From Pseudozyma flocculosa PF-1 (Eukaryota > Basidiomycota > Ustilaginomycetes > Ustilaginales > Ustilaginaceae), in NCBI RefSeq assembly GCF_000417875.1, contig NW_006920877.1, positions 696,782-760,781 of the forward strand: a stretch of DNA of 64,000 nt. Reading direction: 5' to 3'. Shown here piece after piece: positions 32,624 to 43,611 of this stretch. The position numbers and the translations under genes are program-made. The notes under the pieces are model-generated. The model was not told where the DNA came from and searched no databases. It was given only the letters and a program-made list of their open reading frames with translations. Every line of letters starts with the position of its first letter. Position 1 is the stretch's first letter.

Positions 32624-35600
32624 TCAGGGTGGAACCTCCTCGCGGTGCCAGGCAAAGTAGTCGCGAGCTTTGGCCAGCTTCTTGAGGAGCATCTCGGTCT
32701 GGGCCTTTCTTTCCTCCTGCTTCTCCTTCATCAGCTGCTTTGCCTTCCTCAGGCCCGGACCCTGAGCCGTCGACTTGGTGTCGGCTCCGATGTTTTCCGG
32801 GGATTGGCCCATGACGGCCTGCTCCAGCTCCCGCTGCTGCATCTCGTGGTTCTCCTCGTACTGCTTTTGCTCGTCTCGGTAGCGGACGTACTGCATCAGC
32901 TTGGTGATGACGGCAGGGTCGTTAGTGCCCATGCAGATCGGATCAGTCGACGATGCGGGACCGTTGTCGGCTCGCCTTTCCTTGCCCGATGAGGCTGCAC
33001 CGGCACTGTCGCCTTGTTGCTTGACTGAAGAGGCGGCGGCTGGTGGCGTACAACCCGGCTTGCTTGGGGTCGCCTGCCTGTCCGCGTCTGCCTTGTCCAC
33101 GGCCGTCGGCTCGCTTGCAGTGCCTCCCGCCTGAGTCGACGTATCGGCTGTGCCGGCGGCGTCCAGACTTGCATCCGCAGATGCCGGGGCTGATGACGGG
33201 AAGGTCACACCCAGGACAATGAGGCACCAAGAGTACCTGCCTTCCGTCTGGCGCGGCATATGCTCTTGGTCTGCCGGCGGCCATAAGCAGGCGTGGAAGC
33301 GGACAGCGTCAGCACCGATGTAGCTCCCGTACGAACACCAAAAACGAGCTTACATTCTCTTAGATGCCAGTACTCTCTGCCATCGGCGTCGTAGCCAATG
33401 GGACCGGTTCGCAGAGCTTCAAGTGGAGCAGGACGATATATCGGCAAGAAGAAGAAACAGCCATGCGGCGTCAGAGATGCAGCTTCAAGACGGGGGCCGT
33501 CCGGCCACAGAAGCTCGCTCACCATGCGCATCGACCTGGATCTCGTGAAAGACCTTGGCATCCAATCTGCGCCATTTGACGTCCCTGTCGTGTTCGACCT
33601 TCTGCTCATCGAGGGATCAAGTAGGACGACACCGAACGTGGTACGTCAGTAACCGCCCGATCTGCTCGACCATCCAAGGCACGTCCCACTCACCTCGTTC
33701 TTCCAGGCTTGGAATTCGGGGGCGATGAGCGAGGGTGCCCGCTTGTTCAACTCGGCCGTCTCCTCGGCAAGCTCCTTCTCCGTAATGGCCATGTCCGCCT
33801 TGTGCTGCCTCTCGAGGACGGCAATCTCATCGGTGGCAAGTTTGAGTTCTTCACCGATCTCCTCGGTCATCAGGGCGGCATCGACCATGCACGCGAGCAA
33901 GGCCACTTTGGTCTCCATGTCGGGGGCGTCGTGTCTCGCCTCGGACTCCGCTGAAGCATCTCGAGGCCGCCGCGCAGCCGCTTCATCCTGGCCCTTCTCC
34001 TGCTGCTGACGGCGCGAAGAGCGACTACCGGACTCGCGTTCCGTATCGTCGCTCTCGGCACCGGACTCGACCTCCTCGGACTCGTCGTCGGATTCGCTTG
34101 CGATCCTTCGAGCGGGGCGTCGTCTTCCCTTTTCGGTGCCTGGGGGAACATCAGAGTCGCCTTCCTCGCCAAAATCCTCCTCCCAGTCCTTGAGCATGCC
34201 GAGTTGCCGAGAATAGTCGACCTGACGGGCTCCCCTGGCCGCCCGGTTTCGAGTCTGCCTGGGCGGCGGTGGCGAAGCGGGACGATTCTCGAGCTCGAGT
34301 GACAGAGGATGCTCGACGTAGGGCAGGCTCTGTGGCTCCAGCCCAAAGCGGGCCAGCATTTCTCTGACGGCCGACCACGGTTCTCCGCGACTGAGATCGT
34401 GACCGAAGTGGCGGTATGCAAGCACTGCCTTTGTCGTGTTCTTGGTCGGCTGTTCCAAAACCAGTTTGGCGGCCAAAGGTCCGGAGGAACGCTTTTCTTC
34501 AGCCTGTCTGATGAGACCATAGTTCCCACGAAGCAGCCAAGACTTACCTGTCCCTTGTCGATGTGTTGCAGCCCAGCAAGGTAGCGCAAAAGCGTCGAGA
34601 GCATCTCTTGAACCCTCGCGTGGGACCAAGCGTCGAACCGATCGAGGTGGTTGAGCTCCGTCCTAGAACGAGCGGGGTACATCGTGTCGCGGTTACAGTC
34701 AACCTCTGGGACCCCATGCCTTCCTCCGGAGCGGACGAGTCAACTCACTTTGGAAGGCCGATCTTGTCGAAGCGGACGAAACTCTCATACAGCCACATCC
34801 TGGCGCGCAGGTTCTCGGGGGGCAGCCTGCTGATGATGGTCTCTAGTGTGGGCGCACTGACAGGCTGCGGCGGCTTGAGGACACGCGGCTGGACCGCTCT
34901 GGTCTGCGTACCGGCCGTCAGCCTGTTCTGCTTTGGCTTGACATCAGGAGGCGGCGTCGTGATGTCGTCGGCCTTGCGCTTGCCCTTCGCCTTGCTCGCT
35001 TCTCCTGGACGCGGGCTGGCGCCGCTTGCTTCGGTTTTCGCTTTGTCCTTGCCTTTCGCTTTGTTGGCAAGGATGTCTGTTGCGGGACCGCTGCCTTGCG
35101 CCTTGGCCAGGCTTGCGACCTTGGCCAGCGGCAGAAGGCCTTTCTTCTTGCGACACGGAGAGCAGGCGCACTTGTCGCGGCAGCGCGGGCATTTGAAGGC
35201 GTATTTTGCCTCTGACGGGGGGCAGTGCTGGGACTCGTCGACCATGAATCTGCCGTTTTTGACAATGGAAGCTGCATCCACGCCGTAGTTGTGCTGCAGT
35301 GCCGAGTGACAGTATTTGAGCTGGCATCGGTTGCCGTTGCGTAGGAACGTGCACTGGAGCAGTGGGGTGTTGGTGCACTGGCGTCGATGATGGTGGCAGA
35401 GCTTGTGCTCGCTCACGGTCGAAGGCTTGCCCTCGCCGCCTGAGTCGAGGTGCGGGCTCGTGGAGGGAGCCGTTGAGACCTTGGAGGCATGCGGCTGCTG
35501 CGAGGGGCTGCTGCTCGAGGTTGAGGGGTAGTTTTTCTTGCCGGTCGACTTTGCCTTGGGCTTGGGGACCGTCTGCTTCAGTTCTGGTCTGCCGAATAGG

Positions 35601-35845
35601 GCAGCAAGCGTCCTTTGCTGAGGCTCCTTTGCGCCGTTCGTCGCCGACGACGGTCTGGGCTTTTTGGACGGTGCAGGTGCCGGGTTCGTGGCAACAGTCA
35701 CAGTCCGAGAGTCGAGGCCGGATGAGTCGGGGTTGGATCGTTTCTTGCTGTTCGGAGATGGCGCTTTGGGTGTCGGAGCGGGAGGAGGCGTTCCGACGTC
35801 GGACAGGTCGGAGAGGTCGCTATCGTCGACGACGACGATGGGCAT
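32624..35845 (-). CDS. CDCA7-type zinc finger (zf-4CXXC_R1) protein with DDT/WHIM-like region
   Basis: Exons 34749-35845, 34548-34662, 33694-34503, 33523-33601, 33354-33416 and 32624-33270 join in phase to 936 aa. Residues ~150-235 are a Cys-rich domain of the CDCA7 / plant DDR4 class, ending in the intact CPRCRDKCACSPCRKKKG. Two upstream ligands differ from the family pattern: CHHH instead of CxxC, and YCHSAL instead of YCxxC. Residues ~350-410 form a DDT-like helical region (RARMWLYESFVRFDKIGLPK, then TELNHLDRFDAWSHARVQEM). A later GPIGYDADGREYWHLRE resembles the WHIM motif of ISWI-partner proteins, and the C-terminus is coiled-coil. A PIP-box-like QRTLAALF sits at 77-84. Inferred role: nuclear DNA-binding partner of a chromatin remodeler. 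Confidence 0.82.
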
Positions 35846-36575
35846 GACCCGAGCTACGGGCGGCAGGGTTGTTCAGGTGGCGATCGAGTCAATGGGATGA
35901 GTCCAGGATGAGAGGCGGCTGCCTTGTTCAAGGCCGCGCCTCAGCTACGGCACTCACCCATCTTCCTGTCACCAAGGGTCCGACGGACGGGTTGCGAGAA
36001 GATGCGTCGATGGCCGTCGAGGCCGCGTGTGGGTGGTGTTTTTGAGTCGCAGCGTGACGAGGCAGGGCTCAACAAGGATGGACTGCGACACACGCCAGAA
36101 GGGGGAGGGCGAGGGTGTCGAAAGCGTTGCAAGCCCGTCGTGGCGGGGGGAAGCGTTGGGTGTGCGAAATGATGCTTGCTGTCGAGAAGGAGGCAGCTCA
36201 CTTGCGTGCCGGTCTGGTTTGGTTACGGGCAGCTGAGCAACCAGCTCGAGCTCGACACCAGATGTTACGATTCGCCGTCATCGGCGGGGCCGAGCGCAGC
36301 CAGCCTCGGAATTGGCCTCCTGAGACGGCCCCGCGGGCTTTCTTGCATCTACGCGACGCGTCGCCCAAAGGGAGGCCTGGCCTGGCCTGGCCTGGCCCCA
36401 CCAGCACATGAGCTCAGGCCAACTTTTTTTCTTTTGAAACCGAGGCGAGAGAGAGAGAGAGCAACACACGGACGTACTTCTGGCGCACCCCAGACCGCGC
36501 CGACCCGTCGTCACCTTGGCCGTCCAACCTCGTCCCTCACCTTTGGCGCTCACCTTGCCCATCTGGCGCGCAAAC
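35846..36575. promoter_or_regulatory. Divergent intergenic region (CDCA7-like / POT1)
   Basis: About 0.73 kb between divergent starts. It contains GGCCTGGCCTGGCC repeats near 36376-36396 and a (GA)n tract at about 36445-36460. It presumably carries both promoters. The POT1 frame is open upstream to 36516, but that codon is TTG. Confidence 0.45.
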
Positions 36576-39500
36576 ATGCCCCGCAAGAAAAAGTCTCTCA
36601 AGAGGGAGACCTCGGACATTGTCGCCGCGCCCACCGCCGCCGCGTCTCTGTCAACCGCCCCCGAGCAGCATCCCGAGGGGCCTGCCGCAAAGAGACCTCG
36701 GATCCTCTCCGACGACGATGAGGATCGCCTGGGCCGCCTCGTCGACCTGCCGCGCTGGTGCGAAAGGGTGGGTCAGGGCAGAGGCGCCGCAGTCTGCCTC
36801 TATGCCACACTTGTCAAGATCGCGCTCTCGACCACCTCGGCGGATGGCTCCGCCTGCCATCTTGATCTCGAGTGTCCGCCCATCGCCTCGGACCCATCAG
36901 CTGGCCCCTCGAAGCTCTGCGCCGCATTCTATGGCCCTCTCGCCGAGCACGTCTTCCGCACCCTCGGCGCTGTCCACCGCAGGTCGCCTCCGGCTCATGT
37001 CCACCTATCTGGCTTCGCCGCCACCTTCGATCCCAGTCGGCCCGAGAGGATCGAGTTTCGCACGGGCAAGGCCGTGCTCCGCTTCCGGCCCACCTCTGTC
37101 GGCGATGGACCTGACACAGAGGCCTTGTGGGTCGAGCGCCTCGATCGTCCCGGCAATGCCAGACAGGGGGCCTCTGCCGCATCCCCGAAGAGCTTTAGCA
37201 TGCGGCCCCCTCTGGCGCGCCCGGCGTCGTCCCGAACAATGTCCTCGGGCGCTTCCGACGGCTGGTTTGACACGCCCGCCCCGCAAGCACAGCCCAGCGG
37301 AACGGGGACAGAACAACGGGGTCTGAAGCCGTCGGGTCGGCCCAGTAACACGTCGCGGCCTGAGGAACGCGTTGTCGCCGCAAACGCGGCATCCCCCGCG
37401 CCTCCGAGCGATGACGCGTCCGCCGGCCCGCCCCAACGGCGACGCCAGGAATCCGTGGCAGCTCAGCATAACACGGACAGGATCCGTCTGACCTCGACCG
37501 CATCCGATGGCATCACGATGGCGAGGCAGACGGCAAGCCCCGCGCCGCCTCGCAACGACCCAATCTTCCAGCCCGTCTCGACCTTTGGCAGCACCGTTTA
37601 TACCTCCATCACGGCACTCCGCAACGGGCAACTCGCCAATGTGGCCGGGGTAGTCATCGGCGCAGGCGATCCCCGACGCGCCGCTGGTGGCTCTCGCGAT
37701 CTCAGCCTCAAGATCCAGCTGGTCGACATGTCGTGCAGCGCCATCCTGAATCGCCAGAACCCCGGCAACCTAACCACTTCGCTCACCGTCATGCTCTTCT
37801 CGTCCACCATGGACCGCATCGTCAGCCCGGTCTGCAAGGGTCAGGTCCTTCTGTTCCGCAGGGTCGCCATTCAGGATTTCAACGGCAAGCCCCAGGCCGT
37901 GGGGAAGAACGCAGAATCATGGAGCTGGGCTCTGTACGACCCCGTGTCTGGCAGCATCCGCAAATCTCCGTCCTTTGAACAGGCCAAGCCTCTGTCGGCC
38001 GCCGAGACGGACCACATGCGGAGCCTGGCAAGCTGGTATGGCAGGCTGCAGGGCGACGAGCTCGGCCTGCTCTCGAGGCCTGGCCGTTCCAGCCTCCGCC
38101 TCGAGGAGGTCTCCGAGAACCTCTTCTTTGACAGCACAGTCGAGGTGCTCAAAGTCTTCACCCAAGCCCACTCGCCGGACCTCTACGTGACCGACTACAC
38201 CTCCCACGCCCTCTTTTTCCGCGGGACGGATCACTACCTCGGGCTCGACACGGCTCTCGAGTATCCCGAGCCCGGCGACGGTTGGGGCCACGTCTTCCAG
38301 ATAGGCCTCTGGGACATCCATGCCGAAATAGCGGACGCCCTCAAGACCGGCGACATCATCCGGATCGAGAACGTCAGGGCCAAGATGAACCCCAGGGGCA
38401 TGCTGGTTGGCGGCCTTGGCAGTGCCAGCGACTCGGGTGTCAAGATCAAGACGCTGAAGCCGTCGGAGGACGCGCGCATCAGTCTCGAACGGCGGCGCGC
38501 GCACTTCCTCGAACGACATCGACGTGCCACAGAACCCGAAGTGACGGTCGAAGGCGGTCACCTTGACGATTGCAGGGCCCCCACGAACGTTGACGGTGCC
38601 GATACTCTACCGGCAGGGTCTGCTGAACCAGCTCCGCAAGCGTCGAAACGAGAGCCGGATGAAGAGGCAGTGCAGTCAGCGTTGAATCATCCCGTCAAAG
38701 AGTCGCCGACTTCCGGTCGGATACGGGCGAAGGACGAAGAGCAGGAAGGCTTTGGGAGCCAGGTGAAAAGCGTCCTCGACCCTAGTCCCCCTACGCCGGG
38801 ACAGAGGCAGCTGCAGATTCTGCAACCGTGGCAGACCTCTCAGCCCAATACCGACAGTCAGGAGAGTTCGGCCGGTAGCACAAAAGACACCGCCGCAGCC
38901 GCCCAGCGCATCCCAGCGACCTCGACACCCCCTCCGCCCGCCGCGCAACCGAAACCCCCAGCAGCAGCATGGCCCTCGGTCACGGTCCGTTGCAAGGCGC
39001 CCTCATCCGTTCCAGACACGCCGTTCTCCTCGCTGCTCACCACCAGCACCTGTCCGGGTATGCACAAGGTCAGTGGCCGCGTCGTCTCGGTCCGGCCGGA
39101 AAGGCCGGAGGAGTGGGCACGTCTCGAGTGCAAGTCGTGCAGGAAGCTGCTTCCCCTCGAAGAGCTCTTCTGCGCCAGATGCGGGGAGGAGGACGGCGAA
39201 GGCGAGACCAACCTTCGATACACGCTGCGCTTCGCCATCATGCTCGAGGAGGTCGATGCAGCGCCTGCCGGTCAGATGGCAGGCGAGCGCAGGCAGAACA
39301 CAGTACGCGTGCCGATCCTGTTCAACGACCAAGCGGCGATCTCGTTCCTGCCCGACATCGATCCGGAAAAGCTACACCGCGGTTCGAAGAGCACACTGCG
39401 AATGCTCGTCGCCAGGATCGAAGGGCTGATCGGCAAGCCTCTAACGATGCTGTCCCAGGGGGACACGCAGCCAGATGGACCAGGCGCGTTCACGGCTCCC

Positions 39501-39605
39501 GTCGTCAAGCTGGCCATCTACTCGTATCCGGCGTCAGAGGGCGGCAGGACAGTGCGGCGATTTGCTGGCCTCAAAAGCGCCAACACGCTGGTACCGCTGT
39601 CGTAA
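36576..39605 (+). CDS. POT1: Telomere end-protection protein POT1
   Basis: Single-stranded telomeric DNA-binding subunit of shelterin. Single exon, 1009 aa. The main DNA-binding OB fold lies at about residues 330-455 (VYTSITALRNGQLANVAGVV, then KGQVLLFRRVAIQDFNG), as in the family's Telo_bind domain. A second OB fold follows at about 520-640 (DLYVTDYTSHALFF, then GDIIRIENVRAKMNPRGMLV). The C-terminal OB carries a likely zinc site, CKSC at ~852 and CARC at ~866, reminiscent of the zinc-bearing third OB of animal POT1. An additional domain at about 60-170 may be a further OB-like fold; it is separated from Telo_bind by ~150 disordered residues. An RPA1-like protein is the alternative, but the Telo_bind motif favours POT1. 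Confidence 0.85.
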   Translation: MPRKKKSLKRETSDIVAAPTAAASLSTAPEQHPEGPAAKRPRILSDDDEDRLGRLVDLPRWCERVGQGRGAAVCLYATLVKIALSTTSADGSACHLDLECPPIASDPSAGPSKLCAAFYGPLAEHVFRTLGAVHRRSPPAHVHLSGFAATFDPSRPERIEFRTGKAVLRFRPTSVGDGPDTEALWVERLDRPGNARQGASAASPKSFSMRPPLARPASSRTMSSGASDGWFDTPAPQAQPSGTGTEQRGLKPSGRPSNTSRPEERVVAANAASPAPPSDDASAGPPQRRRQESVAAQHNTDRIRLTSTASDGITMARQTASPAPPRNDPIFQPVSTFGSTVYTSITALRNGQLANVAGVVIGAGDPRRAAGGSRDLSLKIQLVDMSCSAILNRQNPGNLTTSLTVMLFSSTMDRIVSPVCKGQVLLFRRVAIQDFNGKPQAVGKNAESWSWALYDPVSGSIRKSPSFEQAKPLSAAETDHMRSLASWYGRLQGDELGLLSRPGRSSLRLEEVSENLFFDSTVEVLKVFTQAHSPDLYVTDYTSHALFFRGTDHYLGLDTALEYPEPGDGWGHVFQIGLWDIHAEIADALKTGDIIRIENVRAKMNPRGMLVGGLGSASDSGVKIKTLKPSEDARISLERRRAHFLERHRRATEPEVTVEGGHLDDCRAPTNVDGADTLPAGSAEPAPQASKREPDEEAVQSALNHPVKESPTSGRIRAKDEEQEGFGSQVKSVLDPSPPTPGQRQLQILQPWQTSQPNTDSQESSAGSTKDTAAAAQRIPATSTPPPPAAQPKPPAAAWPSVTVRCKAPSSVPDTPFSSLLTTSTCPGMHKVSGRVVSVRPERPEEWARLECKSCRKLLPLEELFCARCGEEDGEGETNLRYTLRFAIMLEEVDAAPAGQMAGERRQNTVRVPILFNDQAAISFLPDIDPEKLHRGSKSTLRMLVARIEGLIGKPLTMLSQGDTQPDGPGAFTAPVVKLAIYSYPASEGGRTVRRFAGLKSANTLVPLS

Positions 39606-39828
39606 ATGCGACTGCTGGACTGGCGAAATGCACGCGGCTGCTCTGTTCTCTCTCTGTCGATCACGCATGCAAGCAAGCTGTGCTGCCAGCAGGCGCGGCA
39701 ATCGCTCGTTGCAGGGTCCACAAGCGGTCTGATGTTGGCAGGCACGGGTATCGTGTTGATTCATCCCCTCAGGGAAAAGGGTGGTATCAGGACAGGGAGG
39801 ATCCCACGGAAAGGCAAAGTCGGCGATG

Positions 39829-41638
39829 TCAGACGAGGAAGCCCCACCTTGCCAGCCCAGCAAGTAGGAGAGAGATGCCGATCAGGAGCGAGCTGTAGGT
39901 GGCCGACGCGAACCCGATTGTCGGGAGGCTGGTGGCCCACACAACTGATACAGCGGCGTGGAGCAGGACCAGGAAGCCAAACGTGCCGGCATACTCGGGA
40001 AGAGACGGAAAGAGGTTGAAGCCGACCGAGATGCTGAAGCCGCGTTTTGTCAGGTCGCCGAGGGAGCCCTGGCTATGGGCAAAGATGGCCGAGAGCAGCA
40101 GCTACACGTCCCGGTTGGCAAAGCAGATGGGTCAGGATCGTCAACAAAGGGCACAGCATCGATGAACCGGATAGGACGGTAGCCAGACACTCACGCCACT
40201 GCCCATGCTCCACAGCATGGCATCGATCCTCCACAACGAGCAGAGTGCGACGGAAATGGACGGCAGAGGAGCGCCCAGCACGGCTTCGACTTCTGCGCGC
40301 TCCTTTGCGAGAAGGAGCTGCTGGACCTGGTCCTCGAGCTCCATGTCGAGCTCTGATGACGCAGTCGAGGAAGTGGTAAAGCTGGAGGTCGAGGCCTGCT
40401 CCGCCTCCGAGATGTGTTGACCACCTGGGCCGCTCGTCGGTGCTCGGCTCCGCGCCTCTGCGTTATCTGGCCGTGCCACTTGGGGACCGCTCATTGTCCC
40501 GTAATTGCGCCTCTGCGCCTGGTCCGCGACGGCCTGCGATGTGCCGGGGCCATCAGTTCGCATGGCGGCCTTTCCTGGAGTAATGGTCCCAGCCGAAGGG
40601 GCGGTCCAGGTAGAAGAGCGTGAGACGGCAAGCGCCTTGATGCGCTGGGCATACGGCTGGGACGCCGCTTCACCAAGCTCAGCGTCTCGGGCTGCTGCCC
40701 CCGGCCTGAAGAACGAGACACGGCTCCATGCCGATGAGGCATCGAAGGCAAATGGTGCCTCGGATCCTTGCCAGGGCTTGTACAGCGCTAGCTGGCGAAG
40801 GATCTGGGAAGCTCCGGAGACGAACTCGATCAGAGACCCTGGTGTCGGACAAGGCGTAGAAAGGGGAAGGCATGGCTTTTCAGCGTGAAAGACGAAGGCG
40901 AGGAGGGAAGAAGGAAGGAACCGAGGTGTTCCGGAGAAGCGCGCGTGAGCACTCACAGGCCAGAGAGACCCAAATTGCAATGAAGAAGCGAGGGTCATGG
41001 AAGCTGGCTTGCCATGCCCACGGGGGCGGTTCGCGGTGGTGCCTGGAAGACTGAAGAGAGGGTGAGGCCCGAGACGCCTCGTCGAGTTGCTCGTGCAGTC
41101 TCGCCAGGAGAATGCAACTTGCGAGGTAGAAGGAAAAGATGCGAAGGCTCTCGGTGAGAAGCGACTGCAGGAGCACAGCGATCCCGACGATGAAGCGCTG
41201 CGGGTCGGCCGAGGCGGGGCGGCGACGGTCGGGAGAGTGGGTGAGGGCACCGACAAACACCAGGGACGATGCGAAGGACCACGAGGCCCTTCGCGACGCG
41301 TAAGATGCGAGCCATGCCGTGACTCCGAGGCAGGAGCAAAGGGCGATTGTCTGGATGTCGAGGAGCTGATGACAGGAGAGGCTAGCGTGGGTGGCCTTGT
41401 GGTTGCGGTCGATGGTTTGCAAGTTGCAGGTGGTGCGAGCTTGAAAGGACACGCAGAAGGCTACGACGAGGGCTATGAGGGTCGGAACGAGGGCGACGCA
41501 ATGCTGGAAGAGGAAGCGATGGTAGGCTTTCAGCTCGTCGAGGCAGGCGGGCTGAGAAAGGATCGAAGTGAAGCCAGAGTCATCTTGAGTGGGTCCGCCT
41601 ACACGGCCAGGGACTTCTGGGCCGTCTGTCCGGGCCAT
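39829..41638 (-). CDS. Multi-pass membrane protein of unknown function
   Basis: Exons 40957-41638, 40195-40838 and 39829-40101 join in phase to 532 aa. I do not recognise a family. The first exon has about four to five membrane segments (CVALVPTLIALVVAFCVSF, ALCSCLGVTAWLASYA, FIVGIAVLLQSLLTE, IFSFYLASCILLARL) and ends in FFIAIWVSLA. A central soluble part of about 180 residues is Ser/Ala-rich and ends in an acidic helix (ELDMELEDQVQQLLLAKERA). The last exon adds three more segments (LLLSAIFAHSQGSL, FGFLVLLHAAVSVVWATSL, SLLIGISLLLAGLARWGF). All splice sites are GT-AG with good donors. It is convergent with POT1 and divergent from BMT5. Confidence 0.75.
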
Positions 41639-42024
41639 GATGGCTTCGACGAGGCGGCGGCGGGCGGCTCTGAAGCTCTCCGAAAGCGGTCTTCGAGAAA
41701 CTCGAAAAGAGAGAAGAGGTGATGATGACGGTGTAACAGCGAGTGGAAAGATGCCAGGGGAGAGAGGAGAGATACCACTCTGAACTCCTGGCTGGGGGGT
41801 CCAACCGTCAGCCCGCCAACCCTTCTGGCCAGGGGGCCCCGGCCGCCAGGGGTTCGGAAATCGGAGGCTGCCAAGTCAGAGGTGCAGGCACACAATTTTG
41901 GCGCCAGAGGGGCCCACGACTTCGGCGGCAGAGAGCCCACGTCTTCTTGCCACCAACCCGACCTGCCCCCCCTTCCCTCACTGCTCATCGGTCCGTCTAC
42001 ATCGCAGCCGTCGAACACAACGCC
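41639..42024. promoter_or_regulatory. Divergent intergenic region (membrane protein / BMT5)
   Basis: 386 bases between two divergent ATGs; presumably a shared promoter. The BMT5 frame stays open upstream to 41743, but the proximal ATG at 42025 starts the conserved-looking MPKKGSLKKAF. Confidence 0.45.
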
Positions 42025-43513
42025 ATGCCAAAGAAAGGCAGCCTCAAAAAGGCGTTTGCCTCTTTCAACAGGCAGCAGGACGAGAAGAATCATCACAGGG
42101 CCGTCCAGGAGGCCGTAAAGAGAAAGGCAGAATCTCTCACGAGGTCAAACAAGAGGCAGAAGCCGAATGCATCGCCTCGCAAGCAACCCGCGACGGGTAC
42201 AGGAGGTGCAGGCAGCCCGGACTCGTCGTCTGGCCCGCGGCAGAGCGGGGCTGCCTGTCCGCAGCTTCCGGCAAAACGGACCGTAGAGCCTTTCGGCCAC
42301 GACGATACCATCCTCATCGTCGGAGAGGCCAACTTCTCCTTTACCCTTTCGCTGCTCTCCCAACCTCGCAACCATTCGCCCTCGCAGATCCTCGCCACCG
42401 CTTACGATTCTGAGCAGGAGTGCTACAGAAAGTACCCGGATGCAGAATCAAACGTGCGCAAGATCAGGGAACTGGCGGCGAGAGAAGACGTCGTCGTCTT
42501 TGGGGTCGACGCCGGCCAGCTCGACAAGGTCAAGCAGGTCACTGGCAAGTCCAAGGCAGGCCGCTCCGCTGACCCACTTGCCCCGCCGCCCTCGACGCGG
42601 AGATGGAGCAAGGTGTGGTTTGGCTTCCCTCATGTTGGTGAGTTTGACTCGCCTTGGAAACCCCATGCGCCCTGGCCGTGTCGCTTACCAGTAATGCGTT
42701 TCGGCTCCCTGCTCTCGCCTCATCCCCGCAGGTGCTGGCCACAAGGACGAGACAAGGAATGTCCTCGCCAACCAGCTGCTGCTCCTTCGCTTCTTTATCT
42801 CGGTCGCGCCCTACCTGACCGACGGTCCCCTACCCAAGCACGCCGCTGCCGCCCTCGGCCAATCCCAGCGGCCCCTTGCGCGAGCAGACTCCGAAGAGCC
42901 GGACCCGATGGTCGGCGAGGACGAAGAAGGCGAGGGTCTCGACATCCTCGATGCCTTCAAGGACGCCACCGAGGCGGAGAGAGAGGCTCTTGCCGCCAGC
43001 CGAGCAAGGCAACCCTTCCGGCCACCGGTCAAGCGAGGCTCGGTCCTCATCACCTTGAGGAACGCGGCTCCCTACACCCTCTGGAGCGTGGCAACGCTGG
43101 GAAAGCGCCTCCCCGAGATGCTTTCGAGCATCGTACCAATCGCACCGCCATTGCCAAAGGGATGCAAGAAGCCCACCCTCGCCGACCTCGATGCTCACGG
43201 CCTGAGCAGGGACTCCAGGCCGGCTAAGCCCGTATCGACGAAGAAACCAGGAGCCAAGGGCCAGCGGAGCCGAGACGACAGCCGACCACGTCGAGGGACA
43301 CCCCGGCATTACCAGCTCTGGAGGAGCTTCGAGTTCGAGCCGAGCCGGTGGAATGGCTACGAGCACAGGAGAACCGTCGGCTGGGTCGAAGGTGTCAGTG
43401 CTGGTGATAACGAGGACCTGCTGCGACTCCGAAACCTTCAAACAGATCCAAACGAAAGGGCCAGCCGCGCCGGTGGCGGCGAGTGTCGCACGTGGGAGTT
43501 CGGCCTCGACTAG
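42025..43513 (+). CDS. BMT5: 25S rRNA (uridine-N3)-methyltransferase, BMT5-like
   Basis: Nucleolar methyltransferase of the DUF2431 family that makes m3U in large-subunit rRNA in yeast. Exons 42025-42637 and 42732-43513 join in phase 1 to 464 aa. The N-terminus is basic (MPKKGSLKKAFASFNRQQ). The SAM-binding glycine motif is DTILIVGEANFSFTLSLL near residue 95, then ILATAYDSEQECYRKYPDA and VVFGVDAGQLDKV. The family motif FGFPHVGAGHKDETRNVLAN is formed across the intron, followed by LLLLRFFISVAPYL and the late motif GSVLITLRNAAPYTLWSV. An acidic insertion (GEDEEGEGLDILDAF) lies between them. The C-terminus has YQLWRSFEFEPSRWNGYEHR, typical for the family. Confidence 0.93.
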
Positions 43514-43611
43514 GAGTCATCTTGAAATGACAGAAGTATCGCGACGACTCCGCTGCCGACAGCAGTCTTACAGAAGAGCTTGACAGGACTGCGGCGTGCC
43601 GGGCCCTTGCT

